Shown here one piece after another: positions 31,485-40,654 of a stretch of 42,373 nt of DNA. The stretch is taken from assembly GCA_017450605.1 (NCBI GenBank), contig JAFSTG010000004.1, positions 1 to 42,373 on the forward strand. Direction: 5' to 3'. The DNA is from Paludibacteraceae bacterium (lineage in GTDB: Bacteria; Bacteroidota; Bacteroidia; Bacteroidales; Paludibacteraceae). Positions within the stretch are counted from its first letter, which is position 1, and every line of letters begins with the position of its first letter. A model generated the notes under the pieces. It saw only the letters and a program-made list of their open reading frames with translations. It ran no database searches and was not told where the DNA came from. The position numbers and the translations under genes are program-made.

Positions 31485-31579
31485 TAAAATTTGGCAATAG
31501 AAATGTGCCAATGGGCGGTATCAATACAATTGAATATAACTTTAACTAAAAGATAACATTAACTAAAACATTATATATT

Positions 31580-31855
31580 ATGGCAAACATCAAACCTTTA
31601 GCTGACCGTGTTCTTATACGACCGGTGGCTGCAGAAGAAAAAACAATTGGTGGAATTATAATTCCAGATAGTGCAAAAGAAAAACCATTGCGCGGAGAAG
31701 TATTAGCAGTTGGCAATGGTACCAAAGACGAGCAGATGGTACTGAAAGTCGGCGACCAAGTGCTTTACGGCAAGTATGCGGGTACGGAACTCGAACTTGA
31801 TGGCGAGAAATATCTTATTATGCGCCAAAGCGACGTACTGGCAGTGGTTTTTTAA
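31580..31855 (+). CDS. groES: Co-chaperonin GroES (Hsp10)
   Basis: 91 aa from ATG 31580. It has [25 protein letters not shown] (the mobile-loop region that contacts GroEL), [23 protein letters not shown] and the terminal [12 protein letters not shown]. The heptameric lid of the GroEL folding cage acts in the cytoplasm. It is followed by groEL after 39 bases, in one operon, behind a dyad-rich control region. Confidence 0.98.
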   Translation: MANIKPLADRVLIRPVAAEEKTIGGIIIPDSAKEKPLRGEVLAVGNGTKDEQMVLKVGDQVLYGKYAGTELELDGEKYLIMRQSDVLAVVF

Positions 31856-33523
<1,668 letters not shown>

Positions 33524-33542
33524 TCTAACAATAACGAAAAAG

Positions 33543-33573
33543 AAATGCTCACCTCGCACGGGGTGAGCATTTT
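33543..33573. terminator. Bidirectional terminator between groEL and the VWA gene
   Basis: AAATGCTCACC (33543-33553) pairs with GGTGAGCATTT (33562-33572) around TCGCACGG, with T-runs beyond both ends. It serves groEL on the plus strand and the Nudix-VWA operon on the minus strand. Confidence 0.85.
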
Positions 33574-33605
33574 CTTATTCTGGGTATTACTATTACTTCT
33601 TACCC

Positions 33606-34361
33606 TTATGCTTTTTCCTTTTCGTCGTTAACGAAATAATCGTTCTGTGCCTCTTGCTGAGAATAGTACGCTCGGCGTTGTTCGCGAGTCATTCCACGCG
33701 TTTTAGAACGAGAATTCATTATACGATTGAAGAAGCCTTCTTTGGCAGCACGATCAGCCTCGAATGCCGACGCTACCCCCTGCTCAGAGAACTTGAACTC
33801 AACAGCATTCTTGATATTGAGTGTTGATGCTACTTTCATGACATCTTGATTAGCCCCCATGAATGCGAATGTCCAACCTTTCTTTTTCAGGCGTTCAACA
33901 AGATCGTAGATAGCCTTGCCGGAGAACTCGACAGAGGCATTCTCATAACCGTCGGTGATAATGGTAACAAGTCCTACTGCATCATCGTATTTGTCAACTT
34001 CGCGCTCGAGTTCGTTGAGGCTAAACCCCATTGCATCGTAAAGGGCGGTGCAACTTGAAGGATCGTAGTCCTCGGAGCGTAAGTCGCTCACCTCATCTAT
34101 CATTTTATCTTTAACAATATAATGATGCTCGCCTGTATTGAATGGCAGCAACGAGACATGTTGCAGCAACTCAGGTTTCTCTTTTTGAGTTTTTCTGATA
34201 CCCGACAGCACTTCGTTACATCCCTTCCATGCGGCATCTCTCACACTGCCCATGCTTCCACTCTCGTCTAAGATAATGAGGTTGAAGATGTGGGTTTTCT
34301 CGTCAGCAACTTGTGGAACCGGAACTTCTGCCGGTTTCTTCTTCTGATTGATAAACAACAT
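33606..34361 (-). CDS. Von Willebrand factor A-domain protein
   Basis: 251 aa from ATG 34361. A VWA domain covers about residues 20-190 with a complete MIDAS metal site: DESGSMGS (D-x-S-x-S), CTALYDA (Thr) and IITDGYEN (Asp). The C-terminal about 50 residues are charged and helical (TREQRRAYYSQQEAQNDYF). There is no signal peptide, so it is cytoplasmic. It probably binds a protein partner through the MIDAS. It is the second gene after the NrtR-like Nudix regulator (45-base gap), so its level may depend on that regulator. The specific function is unknown. Confidence 0.85.
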   Translation of the reverse strand: MLFINQKKKPAEVPVPQVADEKTHIFNLIILDESGSMGSVRDAAWKGCNEVLSGIRKTQKEKPELLQHVSLLPFNTGEHHYIVKDKMIDEVSDLRSEDYDPSSCTALYDAMGFSLNELEREVDKYDDAVGLVTIITDGYENASVEFSGKAIYDLVERLKKKGWTFAFMGANQDVMKVASTLNIKNAVEFKFSEQGVASAFEADRAAKEGFFNRIMNSRSKTRGMTREQRRAYYSQQEAQNDYFVNDEKEKA

Positions 34362-34406
34362 AATAGTAATAAATTAAGAGGTTAATAATTTAGGTTAATA
34401 ATACTT

Positions 34407-35120
34407 TTACAAAGAGCGCAATTTGCCCACGTTTTCCTCACGGAGTTCGTTGTAGCGTTCTTGGTTGAAAGTGTATAGTTTTCCGGCACGATGGCGTTGT
34501 GCCTTCTCTTTGTTATTCGTTTGGTTAAGTATTCCGAGCGACAACACTTTCTTCTGAAAGTTACGACGATCGAAACTCACCCCCAATATACTCTCGTAGA
34601 GCCGCTGGAGTTGCGGAATAGAGAACTGCTGCTCAAGCAGATTGAAACCTATCGGACGATAATGAATATCGCGTTTGAGCGCTTCGAATGCCTCTTTGAT
34701 AATATCGAAATGGTCGAACGCCAGGTCAGGTAACTCAGAGGGGTCGAACCACTGAGCCTCAGCAGCATCGTCGCCACCATGCACTTCTGCCAGCCTAACT
34801 AATCCGTAGAAAGCGACGGAGACTGTTCTTCCCCGAGGGTCGCGACCGAGGGCGGAAAACACTCCGAACTGCTCTAACGAGTCAGGTTCGAGACCTGTCT
34901 CTTCGTAAAGTTCGCGAAAAGCACATTGCTCGACACTCTCGTCCATATTAAGAAATCCGCCGGGCAAAGCCCAGTATCCCTTGAATGGATCGCCGCCGCG
35001 ACGGATGAGCAAGACGCGGAGTTGATAACCGTCGTAACCGAAGATGACGCAATCGGTAGTTATTGCAGCACGAGGATACTGATAAGCATATCCGTCGGCA
35101 GTACGTTTAAAATCGTCCAT
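34407..35120 (-). CDS. NrtR-like Nudix-domain transcriptional regulator
   Basis: 237 aa from ATG 35120; the longer frame to 35363 runs through a divergent promoter and is rejected. The Nudix box is complete: GGFLNMDESVEQCAFRELYEETGL (G-x5-E-x7-REx2EEx(G)). From about residue 150 a winged-helix C-terminal domain follows (RPIGFNLLEQQFSIPQLQRLYESILG, then RRNFQKKVL, then RHRAGKLYTF), as in NrtR, which controls NAD metabolism genes and binds ADP-ribose. It may regulate its VWA partner or the divergent gene at 35320. No canonical NAD-biosynthesis gene is nearby. Its Nudix box looks catalytically competent. Confidence 0.85.
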   Translation of the reverse strand: MDDFKRTADGYAYQYPRAAITTDCVIFGYDGYQLRVLLIRRGGDPFKGYWALPGGFLNMDESVEQCAFRELYEETGLEPDSLEQFGVFSALGRDPRGRTVSVAFYGLVRLAEVHGGDDAAEAQWFDPSELPDLAFDHFDIIKEAFEALKRDIHYRPIGFNLLEQQFSIPQLQRLYESILGVSFDRRNFQKKVLSLGILNQTNNKEKAQRHRAGKLYTFNQERYNELREENVGKLRSL

Positions 35121-35158
35121 AATATTATAGTTGGTCCTTCCTTTGTGTATTTTCGACG

Positions 35159-35190
35159 CAAAAGTAATATTTATTTCTGAATCGTGCAAT
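35159..35190 (-). promoter_or_regulatory. Sigma-A promoter of the Nudix-VWA operon
   Basis: Minus strand: ATTG (35187-35190), 20-base spacer, TACTTTTG (35159-35166), 38 bases above ATG 35120. It lies back to back with the plus-strand promoter at 35224. Confidence 0.6.
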
Positions 35191-35223
35191 AGGTGTGTGT
35201 AATTTTTACACAAAAAAATGTAA

Positions 35224-35255
35224 TTTGCAGGAATTAGAGAAAATAAGTAACTTTG
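35224..35255 (+). promoter_or_regulatory. Sigma-A promoter of the SGNH-like gene
   Basis: TTTG (35224-35227), 20-base spacer, TAACTTTG (35248-35255): an exact consensus. The predicted start is near 35262, so a coding start at 35320 leaves a leader of about 58 bases. Confidence 0.7.
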
Positions 35256-35319
35256 CTGCGTAAAAGAAAAGACGAGATTGCGTCTGCCGGTTAGTTGATA
35301 AAAACTCGGTTGTCCGCAT

Positions 35320-36297
35320 TTGGATATAGTGGAACCGGTAGCCACAAAGTTGGAACCTGACAAAAAGATCGACTACATACGTGAGGTCAGTTCAACTCAA
35401 CACACAAAAATATCCACGACTCACACCCAATCGCCGAATCAGAAAAAACGCCTGATGATAGTGGGTGGATGCGACCTTGAACAGGCATGCCACTATATTG
35501 ACAAGAGCAAGTTTGCCCTTATCACTCATTTCAATTTCATGGGCGACAGAAATATAGGTATTTTCCGTGATCATCCTGTATATTTTCGCCAAGTAGGGCA
35601 ACTCACCGACGAAGAACTCAGTGAGATGCGACGCATACCTTATTGGTCGGCCAACATGCTGAGCGACGACATACTGCACGGCGACTACGATGTTATTGTA
35701 TATAGTGTGCTTAAGGTCTATGATTCGCTCATCTACCGCAACAGGAAAAACGGCAGGCTGCTTGTCAGACCAAGCAGTAACATACTTGAACGCACTTCAC
35801 CGGGCGACCTTACACAAGATGAATGGGAATACTTCAAGCAGACCTACGAATGTATCGGTATGACTTCGGAAGAGCAGTTTTATGACGATTTGAACTTCAT
35901 ACTTCAAACCACCGGAAGGCCTATTATATTTATAAATGGTGCTGAAGTAGATGCCGATCTCTACAAAGGCAACGCATCACTTAGCCGCTACAAGGATATG
36001 AATGCCGTGCTTGACAGATTTGTCAGCGAACATGCCGACCGCTGTTCACTTATCGACATGCGCAAATTAGTTACTTCGAGTACAGATATTACCGACACTG
36101 TGCAACATTACGGACGCCTGACGTATGTGAGCATAGCCGAACAGATAATGAAAATGTCAGGCAGAGAAGTGCATTACAGCCGCCTGCGAGTATTTCTTCA
36201 TTCTCATCTTCACACACTGCTTTGGCATTTCGGCTACTTCAAAGGTATCCGCCGCAAACTGAGGCGACTATTCAAACATAATGACACTGCCAACTAA
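35320..36297 (+). CDS. SGNH-like protein with Cys at the nucleophile position, unknown function
   Basis: 325 aa if TTG 35320 is used; GTG 35329 or ATG 35455 (280 aa) are alternatives. The promoter position favours an early start, though the recognisable domain begins only at residue 45. It starts LMIVGGCDLEQACHY, which has the block-I layout of SGNH hydrolases but with Cys where Ser is usual, as in the GSC/GNC-type families (WcbI, DUF6270) tied to polysaccharide modification. The C-terminal DTVQHYGRLTYVSIAEQIM resembles the Asp-x-x-His block. The end is strongly basic (GIRRKLRRLFK). It could be a surface-polysaccharide-modifying acyltransferase; this is an inference. No signal peptide is seen. 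Confidence 0.5.
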   Translation: MDIVEPVATKLEPDKKIDYIREVSSTQHTKISTTHTQSPNQKKRLMIVGGCDLEQACHYIDKSKFALITHFNFMGDRNIGIFRDHPVYFRQVGQLTDEELSEMRRIPYWSANMLSDDILHGDYDVIVYSVLKVYDSLIYRNRKNGRLLVRPSSNILERTSPGDLTQDEWEYFKQTYECIGMTSEEQFYDDLNFILQTTGRPIIFINGAEVDADLYKGNASLSRYKDMNAVLDRFVSEHADRCSLIDMRKLVTSSTDITDTVQHYGRLTYVSIAEQIMKMSGREVHYSRLRVFLHSHLHTLLWHFGYFKGIRRKLRRLFKHNDTAN

Positions 36298-36305
36298 CAA
36301 AATAA

Positions 36306-36346
36306 ATAAGCACTACCCACGTTGGATAGTGCTTACTTATTTTTTC
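36306..36346. terminator. Convergent bidirectional terminator
   Basis: AAGCACTA (36308-36315) pairs with TAGTGCTT (36327-36334), with additional CC/GG pairs inside and T-runs outside. It separates the SGNH-like gene from the convergent secreted-protein gene. Confidence 0.75.
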
Positions 36347-36362
36347 AGTTAGAGTCTGATGC

Positions 36363-37442
36363 TTATTTGCTGAGCATGAACTTGCCGCCTTTTTGGATGA
36401 TGACGCCGCGGAAGTCTTTGTTCACGCGTTGACCTGCAGCGTTGTACATAGGAGCGTTCTCATCGAACTGAGGTTTAGCCTCTACGTTTTCAACGGCTGT
36501 ATCGTCGATTTCAACCTCTTCTACTATACCTGTGTAGGTAAGTTTGATGGTTGTGCCGAAGTGTGAAACAGCATTTATCTCGAATTTCACTCCGTCTCTT
36601 TCAGGATTATCAGAAGCCGGCATAACATTTACGTAACCGCTTGCTAAATAATAAGAAGTGTTATAGTAGCCCTCGTCGTCGATATCAGCACCTACGAACG
36701 ATGGATAATCAGCTTCTTCGTCTCCACCGGGGGATGCAAGAATAGTACCGTCTTCCTGAGAGTCGTTGATATCCCAATTGCCATTGACTATTCCGCCTAC
36801 AGTACTCCATGAATTGGAAAATGCTAACAGTGAAACAACATAGTCATCGCTTTCGAAATAGAGCTCGATTACACCTTCTTCTAAGTAGTTGATAAATTCA
36901 CCATAGGTTAATTCACCTTCGATCTGAGTAGGAGTAGAGGGTTCGTAATCGTAAGTCAATTCGCCCGGTTCGACACCTGGATCGTCGCCGGGGTCTCCTT
37001 CATAAGTAACAGAAAACTCAGTGATACGAACTTGACCATTAGTAGCACTACCAGTGTTACCAACTGTAAAGGTTGCAGATTGCACATTATCAAAATTTAC
37101 TGCCACACCCGATTCTGCTTCAAGTAATGTACCTGTATTTTGCGAAGCATAGGTTAAGGTTATAGAACTAATAGTGCAACCTTCTGCTGCAGTAATAATC
37201 AGCTTAGCACTACCTGTCTGATAGAGACGAATCTGCCTACCATTGTCGTAGTACTTACCAGTGTTAGCATCAGAGGCCTCTGTTGATACATAGATAGCCT
37301 TATCAAGTTGAAACGGAGTAACGACTGTAGCATTCTCCCACGAATTAGCAACAGCCATATCCTCTACAGTCTTGGTTACTGTAGTAGCCATCAAACTGCC
37401 TGCAAAGAGGACAGTAGCAAAAAAAAGAGAAAGTTTCTTCAT
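36363..37442 (-). CDS. Secreted protein with C-terminal sorting-like domain
   Basis: 359 aa from ATG 37442; the longer frame to 37646 runs through the promoter. The signal peptide MKKLSLFFATVLFAGSLMAT is followed by a beta-rich domain at about 25-150 (SAKLIITAAEGCTISSITLTY, VRITEFSVTYEG), an acidic Asp/Pro/Gly linker, and a second beta domain at about 165-300. The C-terminal about 35 residues (MYNAAGQRVNKDFRGVIIQKGGKFMLSK-type) match the tail found on many Bacteroidales secreted proteins and related to type IX secretion sorting signals. It is probably surface-exposed. No enzymatic motif is seen. Confidence 0.7.
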   Translation of the reverse strand: MKKLSLFFATVLFAGSLMATTVTKTVEDMAVANSWENATVVTPFQLDKAIYVSTEASDANTGKYYDNGRQIRLYQTGSAKLIITAAEGCTISSITLTYASQNTGTLLEAESGVAVNFDNVQSATFTVGNTGSATNGQVRITEFSVTYEGDPGDDPGVEPGELTYDYEPSTPTQIEGELTYGEFINYLEEGVIELYFESDDYVVSLLAFSNSWSTVGGIVNGNWDINDSQEDGTILASPGGDEEADYPSFVGADIDDEGYYNTSYYLASGYVNVMPASDNPERDGVKFEINAVSHFGTTIKLTYTGIVEEVEIDDTAVENVEAKPQFDENAPMYNAAGQRVNKDFRGVIIQKGGKFMLSK

Positions 37443-37512
37443 AATAAAACAGATTTTAGTTAATAAATATGATAATTGTAGATTGAAATCTTGTGCTGCG
37501 ATATTCGTTTTG

Positions 37513-37520
37513 CAAAGGTA
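37513..37520 (-). promoter_or_regulatory. -7 box of the secreted-protein gene
   Basis: Minus strand TACCTTTG matches TAnnTTTG, 71 bases above ATG 37442. No TTG is found 19-21 bases further up, so the -33 element is weak or absent. Confidence 0.4.
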
Positions 37521-37567
37521 GTAAAAAATATTTAGAGAAAAAATTTTTTTACAGAAATCTAAAAATT

Positions 37568-38608
37568 TTATAGAGAAAGAGCCTTTGCGAGTTGTTCTAC
37601 GGCTTGCTGCGTTGTAGCCCACGAAGTACAGATTCTGACCATGCAAGTTGTCTGGTTACGTTGCCAAATCTCGAAGCTGAAGTTTTTGCTTAGTCGCTCG
37701 TAATCGTAGTTGCTCATCTCGACGAACAGTTGATTGGTGAGACCGTCGATAGGCATTGAATAGCGGCTCTTGCATGGCTCGGAAAGAAGCACTGAGCGCA
37801 GTTGCATAGCCGCGTCGATGGCATGTTTTGACAGACTCATATAGAGCCCGTCTTCAAACAAAGTTTCGAACTGAATGCCGAGCAATCGTCCTTTCGCCAA
37901 CAATGCTCCGTTCTGTTTGATATGATAGCGAAAATCGGTTTTATAATTGCTGTTACAAATAACCAAAGCCTCGCCAAACAATGCTCCCTGCTTAGTGCCA
38001 CCTATATAAAAGATATCTGCGAGGTGTGCTATATCTGCAAGTGTGAGGTCGCAAGCGGGCGATGCGAGACCATACCCGAGTCGGGCACCGTCGATAAAAA
38101 GCGGGGCATGATAGCGATGGCACACATCGGCTATAGCGGTGAGTTGCTGCTTACTATAGAGCGTCCCTAACTCCGAAGGAAACGACAGATAGACCATTGC
38201 GGGCTGCACGGTATGCTCGATATTAGGGTCGGTGTAATGACTATGGAAAACTTCTTCAACCTCGGTTGCCGTAAGCAGTCCGTTATCGGTTGGCAGTGCC
38301 AACACCTTATGTCCAGAATGCTCGATGGCACCTGTCTCGTGAACATTGATATGTCCGGTAGAAGCGCATACCACACCTTGATGCGGGCGCAGAACGGAAG
38401 ATATAACTGTTGCATTGGTTTGTGTGCCACCCACAAGGAAGTGCACATCGGCATCATGGCGATTGCATGCCTGCTGAATCAACCGAGCAGCATTTTCACA
38501 ATGAGCATCGCAGCCATAGCCGGCTGTCTGCTCCATATTGGTGTTAAAAAGGCGCTCCAATATTCTTGGATGCGCCCCTTCAAGATAGTCGCTTGCGAAA
38601 CTTGTCAT
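37568..38608 (-). CDS. ltaE: Low-specificity L-threonine aldolase (PLP-dependent)
   Basis: 346 aa from ATG 38608. Fold-type I PLP enzyme: GGTQTNATVI (phosphate region), TGHINVHETGAIE (His stacking on the cofactor), LFIDGARLGYGL (Asp and Arg) and the Schiff-base Lys in YIGGTKQGA. It splits L-threonine or L-allo-threonine to glycine and acetaldehyde in the cytoplasm. It lies 30 bases after the pseudouridine synthase gene, so the two are probably co-transcribed. It overlaps nothing real downstream. Confidence 0.9.
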   Translation of the reverse strand: MTSFASDYLEGAHPRILERLFNTNMEQTAGYGCDAHCENAARLIQQACNRHDADVHFLVGGTQTNATVISSVLRPHQGVVCASTGHINVHETGAIEHSGHKVLALPTDNGLLTATEVEEVFHSHYTDPNIEHTVQPAMVYLSFPSELGTLYSKQQLTAIADVCHRYHAPLFIDGARLGYGLASPACDLTLADIAHLADIFYIGGTKQGALFGEALVICNSNYKTDFRYHIKQNGALLAKGRLLGIQFETLFEDGLYMSLSKHAIDAAMQLRSVLLSEPCKSRYSMPIDGLTNQLFVEMSNYDYERLSKNFSFEIWQRNQTTCMVRICTSWATTQQAVEQLAKALSL

Positions 38609-38638
38609 AACGATTGTTTTAACATTCGAGTACTGTGT

Positions 38639-39736
38639 TTATTCAAACGCACCCATTTGCAGCATACTCACTTCTTTAGGAGTAAGGAAGCGGAACTTTC
38701 CGCGTGGCACGTTTTTCTTTGTCAGTCCTGCAAAACTTACGCGGTCGAGTTGTAGTACCTTATACCCTACCTTCTCGAACATACGGCGAACGACGCGGTT
38801 TTGACCGGAGTGAATCTCGAGTCCGATATGCTGACGGTCGTCTTTGGGGAACTCGAGTGCATCGGGCACTATGAGTTCGTCGTCGAGAGTGATACCCGCA
38901 CGCAGTTGTTGTTCGTCGTCGGCGGAGAGTTCGCGGTCGAGAGTAACGGCATATACTTTTTTCTTACCGAACTTAGGATGAGTGAGCTTGGCTGCCAAAT
39001 CGCCATCGTTGGTAAGCAGAAGCACACCTGTGGTGTTACGGTCGAGGCGACCTACGGGGTAGATACGTTCGGAGCAAGCACGTTGCACGATATCGAGCAC
39101 TGTGTTGCGCTCTTGGGGATCGTCGGTTGTGGTAACAGTGTTCTTAGGCTTATTGAGCAGTATATACACTTTTCTCTCGCGACGGATACGCTGGTCGTTG
39201 AACTTAACCTCGTCGGTAGGCAGCACTTTTGCGCCAAGTGTAGTAACAGTCTGACCGTTAACAGTTATCACACCTGCCTGAATAAAATCGTCAGCCTCGC
39301 GACGCGAGCATATACCGGCGTTGGCGAGATACTTATTGAGACGTATTGGTTTGGTGGGATCTTCGTTTTTCTGACGATATTCGAATTGTTTCTTCTTCGA
39401 GTAAACGGAATCGCGCGAAGAGGTGGCATGACGGTCGAAGCGGCGATTTTGTGTATCTCTATCATTCTGACGGAATGAGGGAGACGACTGATAGTCGCCC
39501 GTTTGGAATCTCACGCGCTGACGTTGCGGACGCGAGCCTTCGGCAGAAGCCGAGTTAAAACGCGGGCGGCGCGGACGTTGACCTTCGGCTGAATCGCCGG
39601 TAGATGCGGTACGCTCTGCCCGATAACCGGAATTAAAACGGGGACGTGCACCCTCACGGCGCTGGTTGTACCCCTCGGAATTGGTGGAGTAGCTTCGTCT
39701 CGAAGCCGAATTCCACTTGTCTGTTGGATTATTCAT
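38639..39736 (-). CDS. RsuA/RluB-family rRNA pseudouridine synthase with basic N-terminal extension
   Basis: 365 aa from ATG 39736 (an upstream start at 39784 would lie in the rpmF terminator). Residues of about 1-125 are low-complexity, rich in Arg, Ser, Asn and Gln with RPRFNS repeats, a common feature of Bacteroidota homologues. The S4 RNA-binding domain follows (IRLNKYLANAGICSRREADDFI, VTVNG), then the synthase domain with catalytic Asp in YPVGRLDRNTTGVLLLTNDG. It modifies uridines in 23S or 16S rRNA; the exact target is uncertain, though RluB is the closest reading. Confidence 0.88.
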   Translation of the reverse strand: MNNPTDKWNSASRRSYSTNSEGYNQRREGARPRFNSGYRAERTASTGDSAEGQRPRRPRFNSASAEGSRPQRQRVRFQTGDYQSSPSFRQNDRDTQNRRFDRHATSSRDSVYSKKKQFEYRQKNEDPTKPIRLNKYLANAGICSRREADDFIQAGVITVNGQTVTTLGAKVLPTDEVKFNDQRIRRERKVYILLNKPKNTVTTTDDPQERNTVLDIVQRACSERIYPVGRLDRNTTGVLLLTNDGDLAAKLTHPKFGKKKVYAVTLDRELSADDEQQLRAGITLDDELIVPDALEFPKDDRQHIGLEIHSGQNRVVRRMFEKVGYKVLQLDRVSFAGLTKKNVPRGKFRFLTPKEVSMLQMGAFE

Positions 39737-39773
39737 TTTCTGTACCTTAAAAAAAATTATTCTCTGCCTACAT

Positions 39774-39798
39774 AAAAACACCATAGTAGGCTATGGTG
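39774..39798 (-). terminator. Terminator after rpmF
   Basis: Minus strand: CACCATAG (39791-39798 complement) pairs with CTATGGTG (39779-39786 complement) around a four-base loop, followed by TTTTT (39774-39778). It lies 24 bases after the rpmF stop. Confidence 0.8.
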
Positions 39799-39822
39799 CT
39801 TTATGTATTGGTAGTGTGAAGC

Positions 39823-40008
39823 TTATGCTTCGGTAGCCTGCTCAATAGCAAGCTTGCCGCGATAATAGCCGCATGCACCACATACAGTGTGGTAGATGTA
39901 GGTTGCACCGCAGTTAGGGCAAATAGCCAACGTAGGCATCTTTGCTACATCATGGGTACGACGTTTCGCGGTTCTGGTGTGCGATTGTTTTCGTTTAGGA
40001 TGTGCCAT
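39823..40008 (-). CDS. rpmF: Large ribosomal subunit protein bL32
   Basis: 61 aa from ATG 40008. It has MAHPKRKQSHTRTAKRR and the zinc ribbon CPNCGATYIYHTVCGACGYY (two C-x2-C pairs). It follows the YceD/DUF177 gene after 35 bases, the usual arrangement. The fabH gene that often comes next is absent; a terminator follows instead. Confidence 0.96.
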   Translation of the reverse strand: MAHPKRKQSHTRTAKRRTHDVAKMPTLAICPNCGATYIYHTVCGACGYYRGKLAIEQATEA

Positions 40009-40043
40009 AATGATTTACTATTTAATTATTTGCAATTTACTTT

Positions 40044-40520
40044 TTATATATCTTCGGGCAGTCTTTCGTTGCTGCCGAGGTGAGATTGGAGAAGTTCCTC
40101 CATCAGAGGATTACACTCACCTTCCCGGTGACAATGCACCAACGGAAGACCTGTTACTATCTGTTCGTAAGCCAACCAACTCAAATCGAGTTTGCCGCTA
40201 CGGCGGCTGACATAGATGATATCGATATCCTCGTCGTCGTTTTCGGCAAGAGCCACCACATAACGCTGCTGCGAGTCAACACTTTGCCGATACGGCTCCA
40301 AGCACCTGTCACACAGCAAACCCACATCGCCACTTAGTGAGAGACTGAGCGAAATGCCTAATTTGGTGTGACGAAACGAAGCTGTTACATCTACCGCGCC
40401 GGAGAGTATTTCGCTCTTTTCCACCGACTTGAAGTATTCATCGTCGAGACAAAAAGCATATTCTGCTTCGCCTTGCGGCAGCGTCAGCAAATCGACTATA
40501 TATCCTTTATCAACCGTCAT
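40044..40520 (-). CDS. yceD: YceD/DUF177 family protein
   Basis: 158 aa from ATG 40520. It has the central DUF177 Cys pair LLCDRCLEPY and a second Cys region (HCHREGECNP), plus the acidic ENDDEDIDIIYV segment. It is almost always encoded directly before rpmF. In plants and E. coli the family is linked to 23S rRNA/ribosome maturation. A consensus promoter lies 40 bases upstream. Confidence 0.88.
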   Translation of the reverse strand: MTVDKGYIVDLLTLPQGEAEYAFCLDDEYFKSVEKSEILSGAVDVTASFRHTKLGISLSLSLSGDVGLLCDRCLEPYRQSVDSQQRYVVALAENDDEDIDIIYVSRRSGKLDLSWLAYEQIVTGLPLVHCHREGECNPLMEELLQSHLGSNERLPEDI

Positions 40521-40559
40521 TTATTATCAATGAGCACCACTTTTCTTAAAAAGCGGCTG

Positions 40560-40590
40560 CAAAATTACAATTTTTTATTTACTTGCCAAA
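40560..40590 (-). promoter_or_regulatory. Sigma-A promoter of the yceD-rpmF operon
   Basis: Minus strand: TTTG (40587-40590), 19-base spacer, TAATTTTG (40560-40567). Exact match to the phylum consensus. Confidence 0.7.
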
Positions 40591-40654
40591 GAAAAACCGA
40601 TAAAAAAGTTTAGAAATTCACTTATTTGGCATTCTTTGCGTGCTGCAAGTGCTA

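Larger units (their letters stand above)
30811..31579. other. 769-base divergent gap between rpmB and groES
   Basis: From left to right it holds the long rpmB leader (30811-31072), the rpmB promoter (31079-31109), an A/T-rich stretch, the second copy of the dispersed CCTGTCA element (31268-31350), and the groES control region with a nested dyad (31444-31484). No gene is seen; the short frame at about 30950-31141 runs through the promoter and is rejected. Confidence 0.7.

Noticed and set aside
31469-31500. Firm sigma-54 promoter before groES
   Set aside because: GG to GC spacing is 11 instead of 10 bases, so it is only noted as a resemblance.
35121-35363. N-terminal extension of the Nudix regulator
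   Set aside because: It crosses two back-to-back promoters; the conserved start is at 35120.
38801-39478. 225-codon plus-strand frame opposite the pseudouridine synthase gene
   Set aside because: Antisense shadow of the S4/synthase domains, whose motifs are clear on the minus strand.
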